Assembly (NCBI GenBank): GCA_963761975.1
Contig: CAVXIR010000003.1
Coordinates: 62,001-126,000, forward strand
DNA length: 64,000 nucleotides
Direction of reading: 5' to 3'
Source: JAMQPK01 sp963761975
GTDB taxonomy: Bacteria > Acidobacteriota > Vicinamibacteria > Vicinamibacterales > JAMQPK01
Below the pieces are notes generated by a model. The model searched no databases. It saw only the letters and a program-made list of their open reading frames with translations, and was not told the origin of the DNA. A program made the position numbers and the translations under genes. This document shows, piece after piece, positions 49,301 through 57,953 of this stretch. Each line of letters begins with the position of its first letter. The stretch's first letter is position 1.

Positions 49301-49457
49301 GAACCGCTTCAAGCCGCTCCATGCCGAGATTGTCATCGTCCAGCCTGGGCTCAAGAGGGATGCCGTGACGCCCGATCAGAGCGCCGTGCTCGCCGCCACC
49401 TACAGCTTTCTGAACAAGACGATCAACGCGGCGTTCGACGTCGGCTGCAGCGAGTAG
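46338..49457 (+). CDS. SF2 DEAH-type helicase with candidate C-terminal nuclease domain
   Basis: The 1,039-residue protein has Walker A VVMPTGTGKTEAM (Lys118), the DEAH box at 223-226 in LFVDEAHHVPAD, motif III FTATPFRR at about 248, and motif VI QFTGRFTRS at 402-409. Together these make an SF2 translocase of the SSL2/restriction type. Near residues 885-960, GGFEVVFDDDSAGEAADLIC and RLALVHCKFTSPKPG suggest a PD-(D/E)xK-like site (Asp ... xCK), with the Cys in place of the usual residue before Lys. I infer a DNA-targeting, possibly antiviral, enzyme. It lies between the accessory element and the hydrogenase operon. Confidence 0.75.
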   Translation: MFTLENGAKIVVVPSKIAAPPAGADGVLIHNPTHTRWQWHAEIEDVKAFIAKKGWQAARARSAESWKDAFRFRAEQIKGGHIINGLRSAQLGALHAIGSYWSLHRQPATVVMPTGTGKTEAMIAACVAYGAEPLLIGVPSRVLRDQTAAKFETLGLLRMLEVLGGEARNPVVGMITSRPKTIADLALFKECNVIVSTMSSIGQGTAADLVPQIADRIDTLFVDEAHHVPADSWDAFRAKFDNRRVVQFTATPFRRDGRLVDGTVIFDYPLKTAQQDGYFKPITFEPVFEIDDEDGDKAIAKAAVERLKKDLKTGLNHLVMARCSDIACAKAIHGLYKKTAAEFSPELVHSEETDSGPALKRLREGKSRVVVCVDMLGEGFDLPQLKIAAIHGTHKSLAVLLQFTGRFTRSAAKSIGDATVIANIANVSVSSALNRLYSEDADWNHLLQEFSSDAIKQHMALLEFLRRSKPIEDDESNEESREISQHLLRPKFSSVVFQVERFAPKKFFKAMPDTIAVQRAWLHEDNNTLFFVTRAQPRLQWTRSQDLHDTHWDLFVLHYEPQQKLLYIYSSDKSSTWENLAKAVSGASATLVVGDAVFRTLGKINRLQFQSVGLRKHGRKNLSYALYTGADVATALGISETTGSQKANLSGGGWEGGGPVTIGCSLKGRVWSREQGTVPEFLAWSKKIGAKLLDDKIVTSDILKNVLIPKLVDSVPDVLVLSIDWPIEMNNQPEERIVLSADGHELPVSMFSIEHSDVDADKKGFTFRVAADEVAEELRLTLASDSKFAVTHAAGKKLKLRLGRFEGALADYFSAYPPIVRFVDMSELDGNLLVSPNEQVAPLLPPERFEVWDWAGTDLTKESTWDGATERKDSIQSRAAGHYQKGGFEVVFDDDSAGEAADLICMKEEADRIRLALVHCKFTSPKPGRRVKDVVEVCSQAVRSSKWKWRFRELCRHISQRDRRLKKDFRPTRFLSGSVKQVNGILSMNRFKPLHAEIVIVQPGLKRDAVTPDQSAVLAATYSFLNKTINAAFDVGCSE

Positions 49458-50126
49458 TCGACCGACGGTACGCGATGCTGACGATTCGGGAACTGTCGAG
49501 CCTGAGGCGCCTCACGGAATAGTTGATCGAGCGTCTCAACTGTCGTGGGCATGCGGCGGGACGGTGGGCATCAGCGGCCCGCAGACTGCTTGAGTCGGCA
49601 AAGCTGCGTCGCTCTTCGAGACTCACGTCGCGAAACCCTGGCGAACCTGTCAATAACAGGCCATTTACGCTGCTTCTGGGATCAACCAGTTGCGGAAATC
49701 GTCCAGTGCGGCAAGCCAGCCCCTAAATGGCTCCCAGTCAACAGGTTACAACATGGGCCGATCTGCGCTATCGAACTTCCACAGGCTATCTGCTTGATTC
49801 TACGGTCGCCTTAACACACAACGGTCTGCTGAACCGCAACACTTACGTCACGTAGGTTCACGTGCTTGGAAACGTTCGCAACGAACAGACACGTACGTTG
49901 CGGAATGGTGAGGAAGTTCCCACGCTCTCTAGCGCTCTTCCTAAAGGTCGCCTTCCTAGCTCGTCAGTGGCCCCAGCGCGCAGTCCACCATCTCGAAACG
50001 CCCATTCTAAAGAACTTGGATCTCAGAGCGGAGTCGCCGCATCGAACGCGGAACGAGGGCATCCTTACAACCATTGAAAGACGTCACGGAGATGGTCTAC
50101 ACTGGGAAACCTCGTCAGAAGTCGCA
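49458..50126. other. Gene-free stretch
   Basis: About 670 bases with visibly lower GC than the neighbours. I found no convincing gene, RNA or repeat. Several short open frames exist, but none has a ribosome binding site with a plausible product. It may hold regulatory sequence for the response regulator at 50127. Confidence 0.4.
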
Positions 50127-50492
50127 ATGCCGAACAGCCACCGCATCCTGATCGTTGAGGACGACCCCGATACTCGCGCGAGCTTGTATCAAGTCCTCAC
50201 GCAGGAAGGGTTTTCGGTGCTGACCGCGGACAACGGCCAGCAAGCGCTCGACCTGCTCGACCGTGGAATTCGACCGAATCTGATCATGGTCGATCTGATG
50301 CTGCCGCGCGTCAGCGGGTTCGACCTGATCACGCATCTTCGTACTGAACCGGAGTTGCGCGTGATTCCTACCATCGTAATCACGGCGCTACCGAAAGACG
50401 AGGTGCGAGTGATCGCCGACGTCGTCTTCCACAAGCCCCTCACATTCGATCCCGTCATCGCGAGCGTTCGGAATCTACTCCGCGCGCAATGA
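50127..50492 (+). CDS. Single-domain response regulator
   Basis: This 121-residue receiver domain starts MPNSHRILIVEDDPDTRASL. Asp56 in IMVDLMLP is the phosphoacceptor, Thr86 in VITALPK the switch residue and Lys103 in VFHKPL the conserved lysine. No output domain follows. It is convergent with hypF, and the two coding ends overlap by 18 bases. A hybrid histidine kinase is encoded in the hydrogenase operon at 54178-56922 and could be its partner, although that kinase already has a receiver. The frame upstream of the ATG at 50127 has no support. Confidence 0.88.
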   Translation: MPNSHRILIVEDDPDTRASLYQVLTQEGFSVLTADNGQQALDLLDRGIRPNLIMVDLMLPRVSGFDLITHLRTEPELRVIPTIVITALPKDEVRVIADVVFHKPLTFDPVIASVRNLLRAQ

Positions 50493-52733
50493 GGCGATCG
50501 CCGCCTGGCCAAGACTGAGTCCGCCGTCGCCAGCGGGCACCGCACGATTTACGCAGACGGTCAAACCGCCCACTGTGAGCCACTCGTTGACGTTCGACAG
50601 CAGCAACTGGTTCTGAAAGACGCCGCCGCTGAGAACGACGGTTCGTACTCCGTGTTCACGGCACAGCGTCGTTACGGCTTGCGACACCCCTTTGGCCAAT
50701 CCGATGTGGAACCCGCGAGCGATGGCGCGGACGTTCTGACCGTCAAGCCGGGCCTCGATCACGGCGCGAAGCGCGGGCCGCCAATCCAGTTGTCCGTCTG
50801 CGTACTCGAACGGCACAGGCACTACTTCTGCAGCAGTTATCGCCTGATATTCCAACCACAGCGCCGACTGGGCCTCGAAGGTGACCTGCTCGGTAAAGCC
50901 GAGCAATGCCGCGACGGCGTCGAACAGTCGTCCGGCAGACGTGGTCGTGAAGGTGCGCAAATTGCTGTTCACCAGTCGTCGCGCCTGGTCGTAGCGCATC
51001 GGCAATCCGAGTGTCTGCGCGACTTCGGGTACGCCGTCGAGTTGCCCTACGAATCCCGCCGCTGATTGAACGGGCCAAACGGCCGCGGCGTCTCCGCCGG
51101 GGAGCGGCGCGGGTCTCAGGCTGGCGACCCGTTCGAACCCGCCACGGACGCTTCCGACAAAGAATTCGCCCCCCCAAATTGCGCCGTCGTCCCCGAACCC
51201 AGTTCCGTCGAACGCCACCCCAAGCACGCGGGTTGCCAGCGACTCTCGTTCGGCGAGGACGCTTGCCAGGTGCGCGCGGTGGTGCTGTACCGCCACGTGG
51301 AGTCGAGCCGGAAGCGACAGGGCGAATTGTGTCGAGGCGTACTGCGGGTGCCGATCGTGGGCGACGACCAGTTCGGCTGGATCGATGTCGTAGAGCTGAA
51401 GGAAATCATCGATCGTTTTCTCGAATGCGGCGCGCGCGTCGTGATGCTCGAGGTCGCCGATGTGCTGGCTGACCATCACGTCGCCGTCGATGCAAAGCAC
51501 AATCGTGTTTTTCAAGTCAGCGCCAACTGCAAGAATTGGATCGGTCGTCGGCAGCCGAGCCACAACGGCGGGCGCATATCCTCGAGATCGACGCGCGATG
51601 GTTACGCCGAGCGCGCCGGTCTGCACGACTGAATCGTCAACCCGACGCGCGATCGGGCGGCCGCCGACGAGAAAGGCATCTGCGATCCCTGCTAATCGCC
51701 GTCGGGCCTCTTCGTCATCAAAGGCGATCGGTTCACTCGAACGATTCCCGCTGGTCATGACGAGTGCATTCGGGGCGCCTGCGGCGAACAGCAGGTAATG
51801 CAGCGGCGTGTACGGCAGCATGATGCCGAGATTTGGGTGCGCCGGCGCTACGCCGGCGAGCTCTCGCTGCGCAGGCGCAAGCACAATTGGCCGTCCGCGC
51901 GATTGCAACTCGGCTTCCGCGAGCGCAGTCAGTTCAACGAGAGTGGACGCCGTCGAAACGTCAGGCACCATCACGGCAAACGCTTGCGACTTTCGATACT
52001 TGCGGTTTCGAAGCGTTTCGACCACAGCGACATTCCGCGCATCGCACGCAAGGTGATACCCGCCGATTCCCTTGATAGCGACGATGGCGCCTTGCCAAAT
52101 GAGATGCGCCGCCGTTGCGATGGCGTCAAAACCGGCTCGCTGCTGTACGCCACCGTCAACAAGACTGTAGTCGGGACCGCATCCTGGACACGCAATCGGT
52201 TGCGCATGGAAGCGCCGGTCGGACGGGTCGTTGAACTCGCGCTCGCACTCGTGGCACATCCGCCACGGCGCCATAGTCGTCGTCCGGCGATCGTACGGTA
52301 GGGCCGTCGTCAGCGAAAAACGCGGCCCGCAATTGGTGCAGTTGATGTACGGGTAATGGAAGCGTCGATCGGCGGTGTCGAACAACTCCCGGAGGCACTC
52401 ATCGCACACTGGCAGATCCGGTGAAATGCCGGTTGACGCCTTGCCGCCCCCAACACTTTCGCCAATGCAGAATCCGCGGACGCCAGACGCCTCGACGGTC
52501 TCGGTCCGGACATTCACGACGACCGCCGCAACCGGGGCACATGAATGCAGCGCGGCCACGAACGTCTCGATGTCCGTTGGCGATCCCTCGATGAGAATGT
52601 CGACGCCGTCGGCGGAGTTAACGACCGAACCGGCCAGGGCATGCTCTCGTGCGAGACGGTACACGAACGGTCGAAACCCGACGCCCTGGACGACGCCCCG
52701 CACGCGCACGCGGCATGCGCTCAGAGTCGTCAT
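50475..52733 (-). CDS. hypF: Carbamoyltransferase HypF
   Basis: HypF starts the synthesis of the CN ligands of [NiFe]-hydrogenase: it turns carbamoyl phosphate into carbamoyl-AMP and moves the group to the C-terminal Cys of HypE. The 752 residues show an acylphosphatase domain (VRVRGVVQGVGFRPFVYRLA), two zinc fingers (CDECLRELFD to CTNCGP, CHECEREFND to CPGCGP), a YrdC domain (IVAIKGIGGYHLACDA) and a Kae1-like domain (VQHHRAHLASVLAE, VLSGGVFQN). The ATG at 52733 overlaps the stop of the upstream gene. It is the last gene of the operon. Confidence 0.95.
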   Translation of the reverse strand: MTTLSACRVRVRGVVQGVGFRPFVYRLAREHALAGSVVNSADGVDILIEGSPTDIETFVAALHSCAPVAAVVVNVRTETVEASGVRGFCIGESVGGGKASTGISPDLPVCDECLRELFDTADRRFHYPYINCTNCGPRFSLTTALPYDRRTTTMAPWRMCHECEREFNDPSDRRFHAQPIACPGCGPDYSLVDGGVQQRAGFDAIATAAHLIWQGAIVAIKGIGGYHLACDARNVAVVETLRNRKYRKSQAFAVMVPDVSTASTLVELTALAEAELQSRGRPIVLAPAQRELAGVAPAHPNLGIMLPYTPLHYLLFAAGAPNALVMTSGNRSSEPIAFDDEEARRRLAGIADAFLVGGRPIARRVDDSVVQTGALGVTIARRSRGYAPAVVARLPTTDPILAVGADLKNTIVLCIDGDVMVSQHIGDLEHHDARAAFEKTIDDFLQLYDIDPAELVVAHDRHPQYASTQFALSLPARLHVAVQHHRAHLASVLAERESLATRVLGVAFDGTGFGDDGAIWGGEFFVGSVRGGFERVASLRPAPLPGGDAAAVWPVQSAAGFVGQLDGVPEVAQTLGLPMRYDQARRLVNSNLRTFTTTSAGRLFDAVAALLGFTEQVTFEAQSALWLEYQAITAAEVVPVPFEYADGQLDWRPALRAVIEARLDGQNVRAIARGFHIGLAKGVSQAVTTLCREHGVRTVVLSGGVFQNQLLLSNVNEWLTVGGLTVCVNRAVPAGDGGLSLGQAAIASLRAE

Positions 52734-53002
52734 GATTTGTATGGCCGCTGCAATGGCAGCCCACTGATAGAGCACGAACGCCCCTGCCACCCTACGGTCG
52801 TGACCATCCCGTTCTCGACCAGGACCGGAACAGGAACGGCCATCGATTCAGGGAGCAGATCTTGCAGCCGTCGTAACGCTTCGGAGTCGGTCTCGACGTC
52901 GTACTCGACGAAGGACTCGTGACACCACTCGAGATGCTCGCGCAGGTCTGTCGTGTGCGGGCATGAGCGGCTGCCATAGAGTTCAAGTCGCCGAGCAGTC
53001 AT
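52730..53002 (-). CDS. Glutaredoxin-like protein
   Basis: This 90-residue protein has a thioredoxin-like fold: LELYGSRSCPHTTDLREHLE with a CPHT site (one cysteine plus His/Thr), the EYDVETDSEAL strand-helix and a cis-proline in VPVPVLVENG. It lacks the second active-site Cys, so it is of monothiol type. A role in redox protection or metal-cofactor handling during hydrogenase maturation is an inference from its position. It overlaps both neighbours by ATGA, so it is fully coupled to the SIS gene and hypF. Confidence 0.75.
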   Translation of the reverse strand: MTARRLELYGSRSCPHTTDLREHLEWCHESFVEYDVETDSEALRRLQDLLPESMAVPVPVLVENGMVTTVGWQGRSCSISGLPLQRPYKS

Positions 53003-54168
53003 GCCGCTGCCTGCCCGGCGATCAGATCGCTCATGACGTGATATACCGACGCATGAACTTCCTGAATGCGCGGGATGTAGTCGCTCGCTACGACAATGCA
53101 GAAGTCCGCCAGTTTTTGCCGCGCGATTTCACCGCCGTCGTACCCGGCTAAGGCGATCGTCAACAATCCTCGCCGACGACCCTCTACAAGCGCCGCGATC
53201 ACGTTGGTCGAGGCGCCGCTGGTCGTTATCGTGACGAGAACATCTGCCGGCTGGGCATGGGCGATGATCTGCCGCACGAACACGGCATCGACTCCGATGT
53301 CGTTGGCCAACGCGCTGACAACGGAAGGATTCGCGGCGAGCGATATCGCTGGAACTGACGGATAACCCTTCGGCGAATCGATACAGTCGAGCGCCCAATC
53401 GGTCGCGTCAGTTGCGGAACCTCCATTGCCCAGCATCATCAGCTTGCCCCCGCGTTCGAGGCGTTTCCGGATTGCCGTCACCGCGGCGCCAATTGTCGGA
53501 CACTGACCTTCAGCTACTTCGTCCCGCAGCCGTTCATCATCGCGAGCCTTTGATCGTATCGAGGTCGAGACTTCGTCGATTAAGCCGTCGGTTGCCGATT
53601 CGACGGTTGCGAGAAAGGGATATAGGAAACCTGCGGGTCCGGCGTCATGCAGTGTGGTCTTACGCTCCAAGAACACGTGCACCGTTTCCCAGAGGACGTG
53701 GTACAGAATCTCAACGATCTCTTGGTGAATGAAGGGGTCGGGATGGACAACGCTGATCCCATAGTCAGCGTCGCGACCAGCCAAGGCAAATGTCTGCGCA
53801 CCGCGTGCATGCACCGCGGCGAGCAACCGTGCGACGTCTGGATCTTCTCCAGACGGATCAAACGCCATGACGATATCATCTGGTTCCGCCAGCGCTAACA
53901 CTGATGGACAGTATCGGGAAGAAACGTCCCACGCTGGCAGTGCACGTTTACCGACGATGACCGGATGGACGAATTCGACGGCGACGTGCTGGGCATCCGT
54001 GGCGGCGTGCCGTAAGCCACAGGCCAGCAACTTGCCACCGCGCGAAAATCTCGTCGCCATCTCGCCACACGCGTGGGCCAGCCGCGTTCCTTCAGCGTCG
54101 AAGAACAACCGCGAGACGCGATTGCGCTCGCGTAGGCTCTCCGCGATCCGGTCGTAAAGCGCCACCAT
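52999..54168 (-). CDS. Tandem SIS-domain protein (GmhA-like) in the hydrogenase operon
   Basis: This 389-residue protein has two sugar-isomerase domains in a row. The second (about residues 215-389) has the full GmhA-type signature: LMMLGNGGSATDATDW, then VLVTITTSGASTNVIAAL. The first (1-195) keeps the fold but has GLRHAATDAQHVAVEF in place of GNGGSA, so it may be inactive. GmhA isomerises sedoheptulose 7-phosphate. The role in hydrogenase operons is unknown, but SIS proteins recur next to Hhy-type hydrogenases. It starts nine bases after the histidine kinase gene ends. Confidence 0.82.
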   Translation of the reverse strand: MVALYDRIAESLRERNRVSRLFFDAEGTRLAHACGEMATRFSRGGKLLACGLRHAATDAQHVAVEFVHPVIVGKRALPAWDVSSRYCPSVLALAEPDDIVMAFDPSGEDPDVARLLAAVHARGAQTFALAGRDADYGISVVHPDPFIHQEIVEILYHVLWETVHVFLERKTTLHDAGPAGFLYPFLATVESATDGLIDEVSTSIRSKARDDERLRDEVAEGQCPTIGAAVTAIRKRLERGGKLMMLGNGGSATDATDWALDCIDSPKGYPSVPAISLAANPSVVSALANDIGVDAVFVRQIIAHAQPADVLVTITTSGASTNVIAALVEGRRRGLLTIALAGYDGGEIARQKLADFCIVVASDYIPRIQEVHASVYHVMSDLIAGQAAA

Positions 54169-54177
54169 CGACGGAGT

Positions 54178-56922
54178 TTAGCCCCCGCGCACTGTCGCGA
54201 TCAGTCGGGCGGCCGTCTGCACGAGGACCTTTACATCAAACGGCTTTCCGACATGTTCTTGAAACCCCGCAGCCAATGCGCGCGTCCGATCTTCATCGCG
54301 GGCGTAAGCCGTCAACGCGATGGCAGGCGTGCTGGCGTGTGGTTCGCCCATTAACCGCAGTTGACGAACCATTTCGAACCCATCGGCGTACGGCATCCCG
54401 AGATCGCAGATGATGAGATCGGGCGCCCGCTCGTACACGGCACGAAGGCCTTCAGCGACGTTCGAGGCGGAAACAACCTTCGCTCCTGTAGGGGCGAGAA
54501 TGTTCACGATCAGATCGCGCGAGTCCTCTTCGTCATCGATTACAACGATGTAAGCGTCCTGGAGGCCGTCAATGATGGTCGGTCGTTGATCGTCGGATGG
54601 ATTGGGCTGCAGTTGACCAATTTGCACGCTCAAAGGCAATTCGACGGTGAACGTGGCGCCGAGCCCGACTCCTGGACTCTCCGCGGAGACGGCGCCGCCA
54701 TGCATTTCGACAAGGTGTCGCACAATTGCCAAGCCGAGACCCAGGCCACCATGGACGCGTGCCGTGGAGCTGTCTCGCTGCCAGAATCGATCGAAGACAT
54801 GCGTCAGGAATTCCGGCTCGATGCCCTGGCCGCTGTCTGCAATCCGCACTTGCACTCGACCTTGCTGTACTGCAACGCTGACATCAATTCGGCCGCCAGC
54901 TGGGGTGAATTTCACGGCATTGGTCAGCAGGTTCGTGACGACTTGCCGCAGCCGATCCGCATCGCCCGCCACCGGGGAGGGCACGTCGGCGAGCTGCTTC
55001 GTCAGAGTCAGCGGTTTGGCCGACACCGGGAGCTGAATGGCCTCGAGCGCCGCCTCGACAACCGACACGATATCGACCGGCCCGATATTCAGCGCGAGTT
55101 TACCGGTGACGATGCGCGAGACGTCCAGCAGGTCATCAATGATTTGTGCCTGCGCTCGAGCGTTGCGCTCGATGGTCGCTAACGCGCGGTCGCGATTGCT
55201 CGCGGTGCCGGCGCCAGACCGCAGAATCTGAATCCATCCCAATACCGCGTTCAGAGGTGTACGCAGCTCGTGTGACATCGTGGCGAGGAATTCGTCTTTC
55301 GCCCGATTCGCCGCCTCCGCGATCTGCTTCGCGTTCTCGGCTGACTGCCTCGCGTTCTCGGCGGCGCTATACAGTCGCGCGTTGTCGATCGCCAGCGCCG
55401 TCCACCCGGCAATACCGGCTGCGAGATCTTGATGCTCCTGCGTGAACCTTCCGACGTTTTCGTGACCAAAGAACATCCCACCGAGAACTTCCCCGGAACG
55501 AGAAGTAACCGGCACCGCGAGGTAGCTACGCACCGGCAAATGTCCTTTCGGCATGCCGTAGTGTGGAGCGTTCTTGCCGTACCGAGGATCTTTGGTCACG
55601 TCGTCCAGGCGCACAATCGCTGTTCCATTGAATGTGGGACCGAAGATCGCGGTATTTCGAGGCATCGGAAACTTTGCAAACGCCTCGCGCGGCACCCCAG
55701 ACAGCGCATAAAGCGTATAGGCTTCTCCCTGCTCGTTGAAGACGTTATAGAAGAAGGCGCCGAACTGCGCGCCCGTGAGAGCGGTGGCTTCGTCGGTGGC
55801 CAACTGAACGACACGCTCGAGCGTCAACTCGCTGGCTAGCTCGGAGCCGATTCGGTGTAGCGTTCGGCCAATCCGCGTCTCTGTTTCGAGTCGCGCGGCA
55901 TTCAGGCGCAGGATTTCTTCGGCTTGTTTACGGGCACTGATATCGAAGATCGTCCCAATCAGGCGGGGCTCGCCGGCGGGTGGCTGATAGACGTATGCCT
56001 TTTCATGAAGCCAGAGTATTTCCCCTTTCGCGGTGATCGCTCGGAACTCGAATTCGGCAGTGCCGCCAGTACGACTGCGCGCGTGTGTCCATGCTTCGAG
56101 CACGCCGGCTCTATCGTCGGGATGTACGCGGCTCAACCAGAAATCTGGCTCCGCGATCCAGCGGTCTGACGAAAATCCGAGGATCTGCTCTGCGCCCCGG
56201 CTGACAAAGGTGAACCCCGGTTTATCGATCTCCGCCTCCCAGAAAATCGCGCCCAACTGCTCGACGAGGTTCCTGTACCGCTGCTCGGTCGTGCTGACCG
56301 CTTCCCGGAGGAGGACGGCCTCGGCCCGCTTGCTGTCCGTGATGTCGAAGGCGACGCCCTGCAGAAATAGCGGACGACCCAGTTCGTCCTTGATGAGCCG
56401 CGCTTCGCCCCGGACCCACACGATGCGGCCGTCGCGCGCGATGAGACGGCACTCGGCGTGGAACGGTCCCCCCGTTCGGCAGCCGCGCGCGAATTCCTCG
56501 TAGAGCAGTGGTTGATCGTCCTGGTACAGCTGCGTAAACCACAGAAACGGGTTTTCGAGCCACTCCTTTTGCGTGAATCCGAGTAGCGCTTCAATATGAG
56601 GGCTGACATAGATTTCGTTTTGACCTTCTCCCAAAACCGCCATGAAAGTGACCGCCGGAATCTGCTCGATGAGCGTGCGATACCGCAGTTCCGCTGCACG
56701 AAGTCTTTCTGACGTGCGCTGTTCGGCTGTGGCTCCGGCGCCGAGCGCGATCGGCGGATCAATCTGGCCGGTACCATTGCCTTCCCAGCTGACCTGATGC
56801 AGTGTGCCAAACCCGTTCGGGAAGATCGCGGCGGCTAGAGTGGCGAGCGTCGACTCCGCGCTGCCACCCGCCAGCGATTCCATCTGCTCCAACAGCTGTT
56901 GATAGCTATCCTGCCGCGCCAT
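54178..56922 (-). CDS. Hybrid sensor histidine kinase (PAS-PAS-GAF-HisKA-HATPase-REC)
   Basis: The 914-residue protein has two PAS domains (about 75-205 and 212-345, each ending in an FDI motif), a GAF domain (about 350-530), a HisKA domain with the phospho-His in TMSHELRTPLN (near 557), an HATPase with NLLTNAVKFTP and GLGLGLAIV, and a C-terminal receiver with Asp in IICDLGMPYADG. There are no membrane spans, so it senses a cytosolic signal. It lies within the hydrogenase operon, after the small subunit. That recalls H2-sensing kinases such as HoxJ, although no regulatory hydrogenase is seen here. Confidence 0.9.
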   Translation of the reverse strand: MARQDSYQQLLEQMESLAGGSAESTLATLAAAIFPNGFGTLHQVSWEGNGTGQIDPPIALGAGATAEQRTSERLRAAELRYRTLIEQIPAVTFMAVLGEGQNEIYVSPHIEALLGFTQKEWLENPFLWFTQLYQDDQPLLYEEFARGCRTGGPFHAECRLIARDGRIVWVRGEARLIKDELGRPLFLQGVAFDITDSKRAEAVLLREAVSTTEQRYRNLVEQLGAIFWEAEIDKPGFTFVSRGAEQILGFSSDRWIAEPDFWLSRVHPDDRAGVLEAWTHARSRTGGTAEFEFRAITAKGEILWLHEKAYVYQPPAGEPRLIGTIFDISARKQAEEILRLNAARLETETRIGRTLHRIGSELASELTLERVVQLATDEATALTGAQFGAFFYNVFNEQGEAYTLYALSGVPREAFAKFPMPRNTAIFGPTFNGTAIVRLDDVTKDPRYGKNAPHYGMPKGHLPVRSYLAVPVTSRSGEVLGGMFFGHENVGRFTQEHQDLAAGIAGWTALAIDNARLYSAAENARQSAENAKQIAEAANRAKDEFLATMSHELRTPLNAVLGWIQILRSGAGTASNRDRALATIERNARAQAQIIDDLLDVSRIVTGKLALNIGPVDIVSVVEAALEAIQLPVSAKPLTLTKQLADVPSPVAGDADRLRQVVTNLLTNAVKFTPAGGRIDVSVAVQQGRVQVRIADSGQGIEPEFLTHVFDRFWQRDSSTARVHGGLGLGLAIVRHLVEMHGGAVSAESPGVGLGATFTVELPLSVQIGQLQPNPSDDQRPTIIDGLQDAYIVVIDDEEDSRDLIVNILAPTGAKVVSASNVAEGLRAVYERAPDLIICDLGMPYADGFEMVRQLRLMGEPHASTPAIALTAYARDEDRTRALAAGFQEHVGKPFDVKVLVQTAARLIATVRGG

Positions 56923-56933
56923 GGGTCTTCTCG

Positions 56934-57953
56934 CTAAACGACACCGGGACCGCGGCCGGGCTCTGACCATCCCGCGGCATGGTTGCGATCCGGCTCTTTC
57001 TCCAAGGAGAGCTTCGTAAAATTTCGCAGGGCTCGCACCGTGCGACCGTACATCAGGACAGCTGACGTGGACATCCGCGCGCCGGGCGGTTCATCCATGA
57101 AGGGCATGAATTTGTCGGGAAAGCCTGGCATCGTGCAACCGATACAGATGCCGCCCACGTTCGGACAGCCCCCGACGCCGTTCATCCACCCGCGCTTGGG
57201 CACATTGCAAACCACTACCGGACCCCAGCAGCCGATCTTGACGATGCACCGAGGCGACCCGTACTCGGCGGCAAAATCGGCCTGCTCGTAGTAGCCGCCT
57301 CGGTCGCATCCTTCGTGGACCGTCTGAGGAAATAGAAACGTGGGCCGCAGCGCCTCGTCGAGCTGGATCATCGGCGCCTTCCCGGCCGCTTGCTGAAGCA
57401 GATAGAGCAGCGTCTGGGTGCAGTTGTCCGGCTGCACTGGACATCCCGGAATACACACAATCGGGACATCGGCTCGGGATTTCCACTGCCATCCCAGGTA
57501 GTCGGGAAGACCCATGCAGCCCGTCGGATTGCCGACGAGCGCATGCACGCCGCCGTACGTCGCGCATGTGCCCATCGCGACGACCGCCCACGCGTGCGGC
57601 GCCAGGCGGTCGATCCAATCGCACGTCAGGATCGGCTGCCCAAATGGGCCAGTGGTACCGAATCCCGCCCAGTATCCCTCTGCCTTGTTGCGCTCGTTCG
57701 GAATCGATCCTTCGATGACGAGAATGAACTGTTCGAGTTGACCCGCGGCGGCGAGGCGAAATCTTTCCATGAACTCATCCCCGTTCTCGCGTGAGAGCAC
57801 GGGGTTGTGAAGGCGGAGCCGTGGTATGCCGGGAAACGCGCCGCGCACCAGTTCCTCGATGCTGGGTTGCGTCGCGGCCGTCATCGCGATCGTGTCACCA
57901 TCGCAGCCAAGCCCGGCAGTGATCCACAGCACGTCCAGTTCGTCCGAAGCCAT
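56934..57953 (-). CDS. hhyS: [NiFe]-hydrogenase group 1h, small subunit
   Basis: The 339-residue electron-transfer subunit starts MASDELDVLWITAGLGCDGD. The GCDGDTIAMTAATQPS segment is diagnostic of group 1h (actinobacterial-type, high-affinity) enzymes. Further cluster ligands are in AMGTCATYGGVHA, CIPGCPVQPDN, TVHEGCDRGG and the C-terminal run CWGPVVVCNVPKRG to GGICIGCTMPGFP. Known group 1h enzymes oxidise H2 at atmospheric levels and tolerate O2. No twin-arginine signal is present. The ATG shares a base with the hypE stop (TGATG). It is encoded 5 kb away from the large subunit. Confidence 0.93.
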   Translation of the reverse strand: MASDELDVLWITAGLGCDGDTIAMTAATQPSIEELVRGAFPGIPRLRLHNPVLSRENGDEFMERFRLAAAGQLEQFILVIEGSIPNERNKAEGYWAGFGTTGPFGQPILTCDWIDRLAPHAWAVVAMGTCATYGGVHALVGNPTGCMGLPDYLGWQWKSRADVPIVCIPGCPVQPDNCTQTLLYLLQQAAGKAPMIQLDEALRPTFLFPQTVHEGCDRGGYYEQADFAAEYGSPRCIVKIGCWGPVVVCNVPKRGWMNGVGGCPNVGGICIGCTMPGFPDKFMPFMDEPPGARMSTSAVLMYGRTVRALRNFTKLSLEKEPDRNHAAGWSEPGRGPGVV

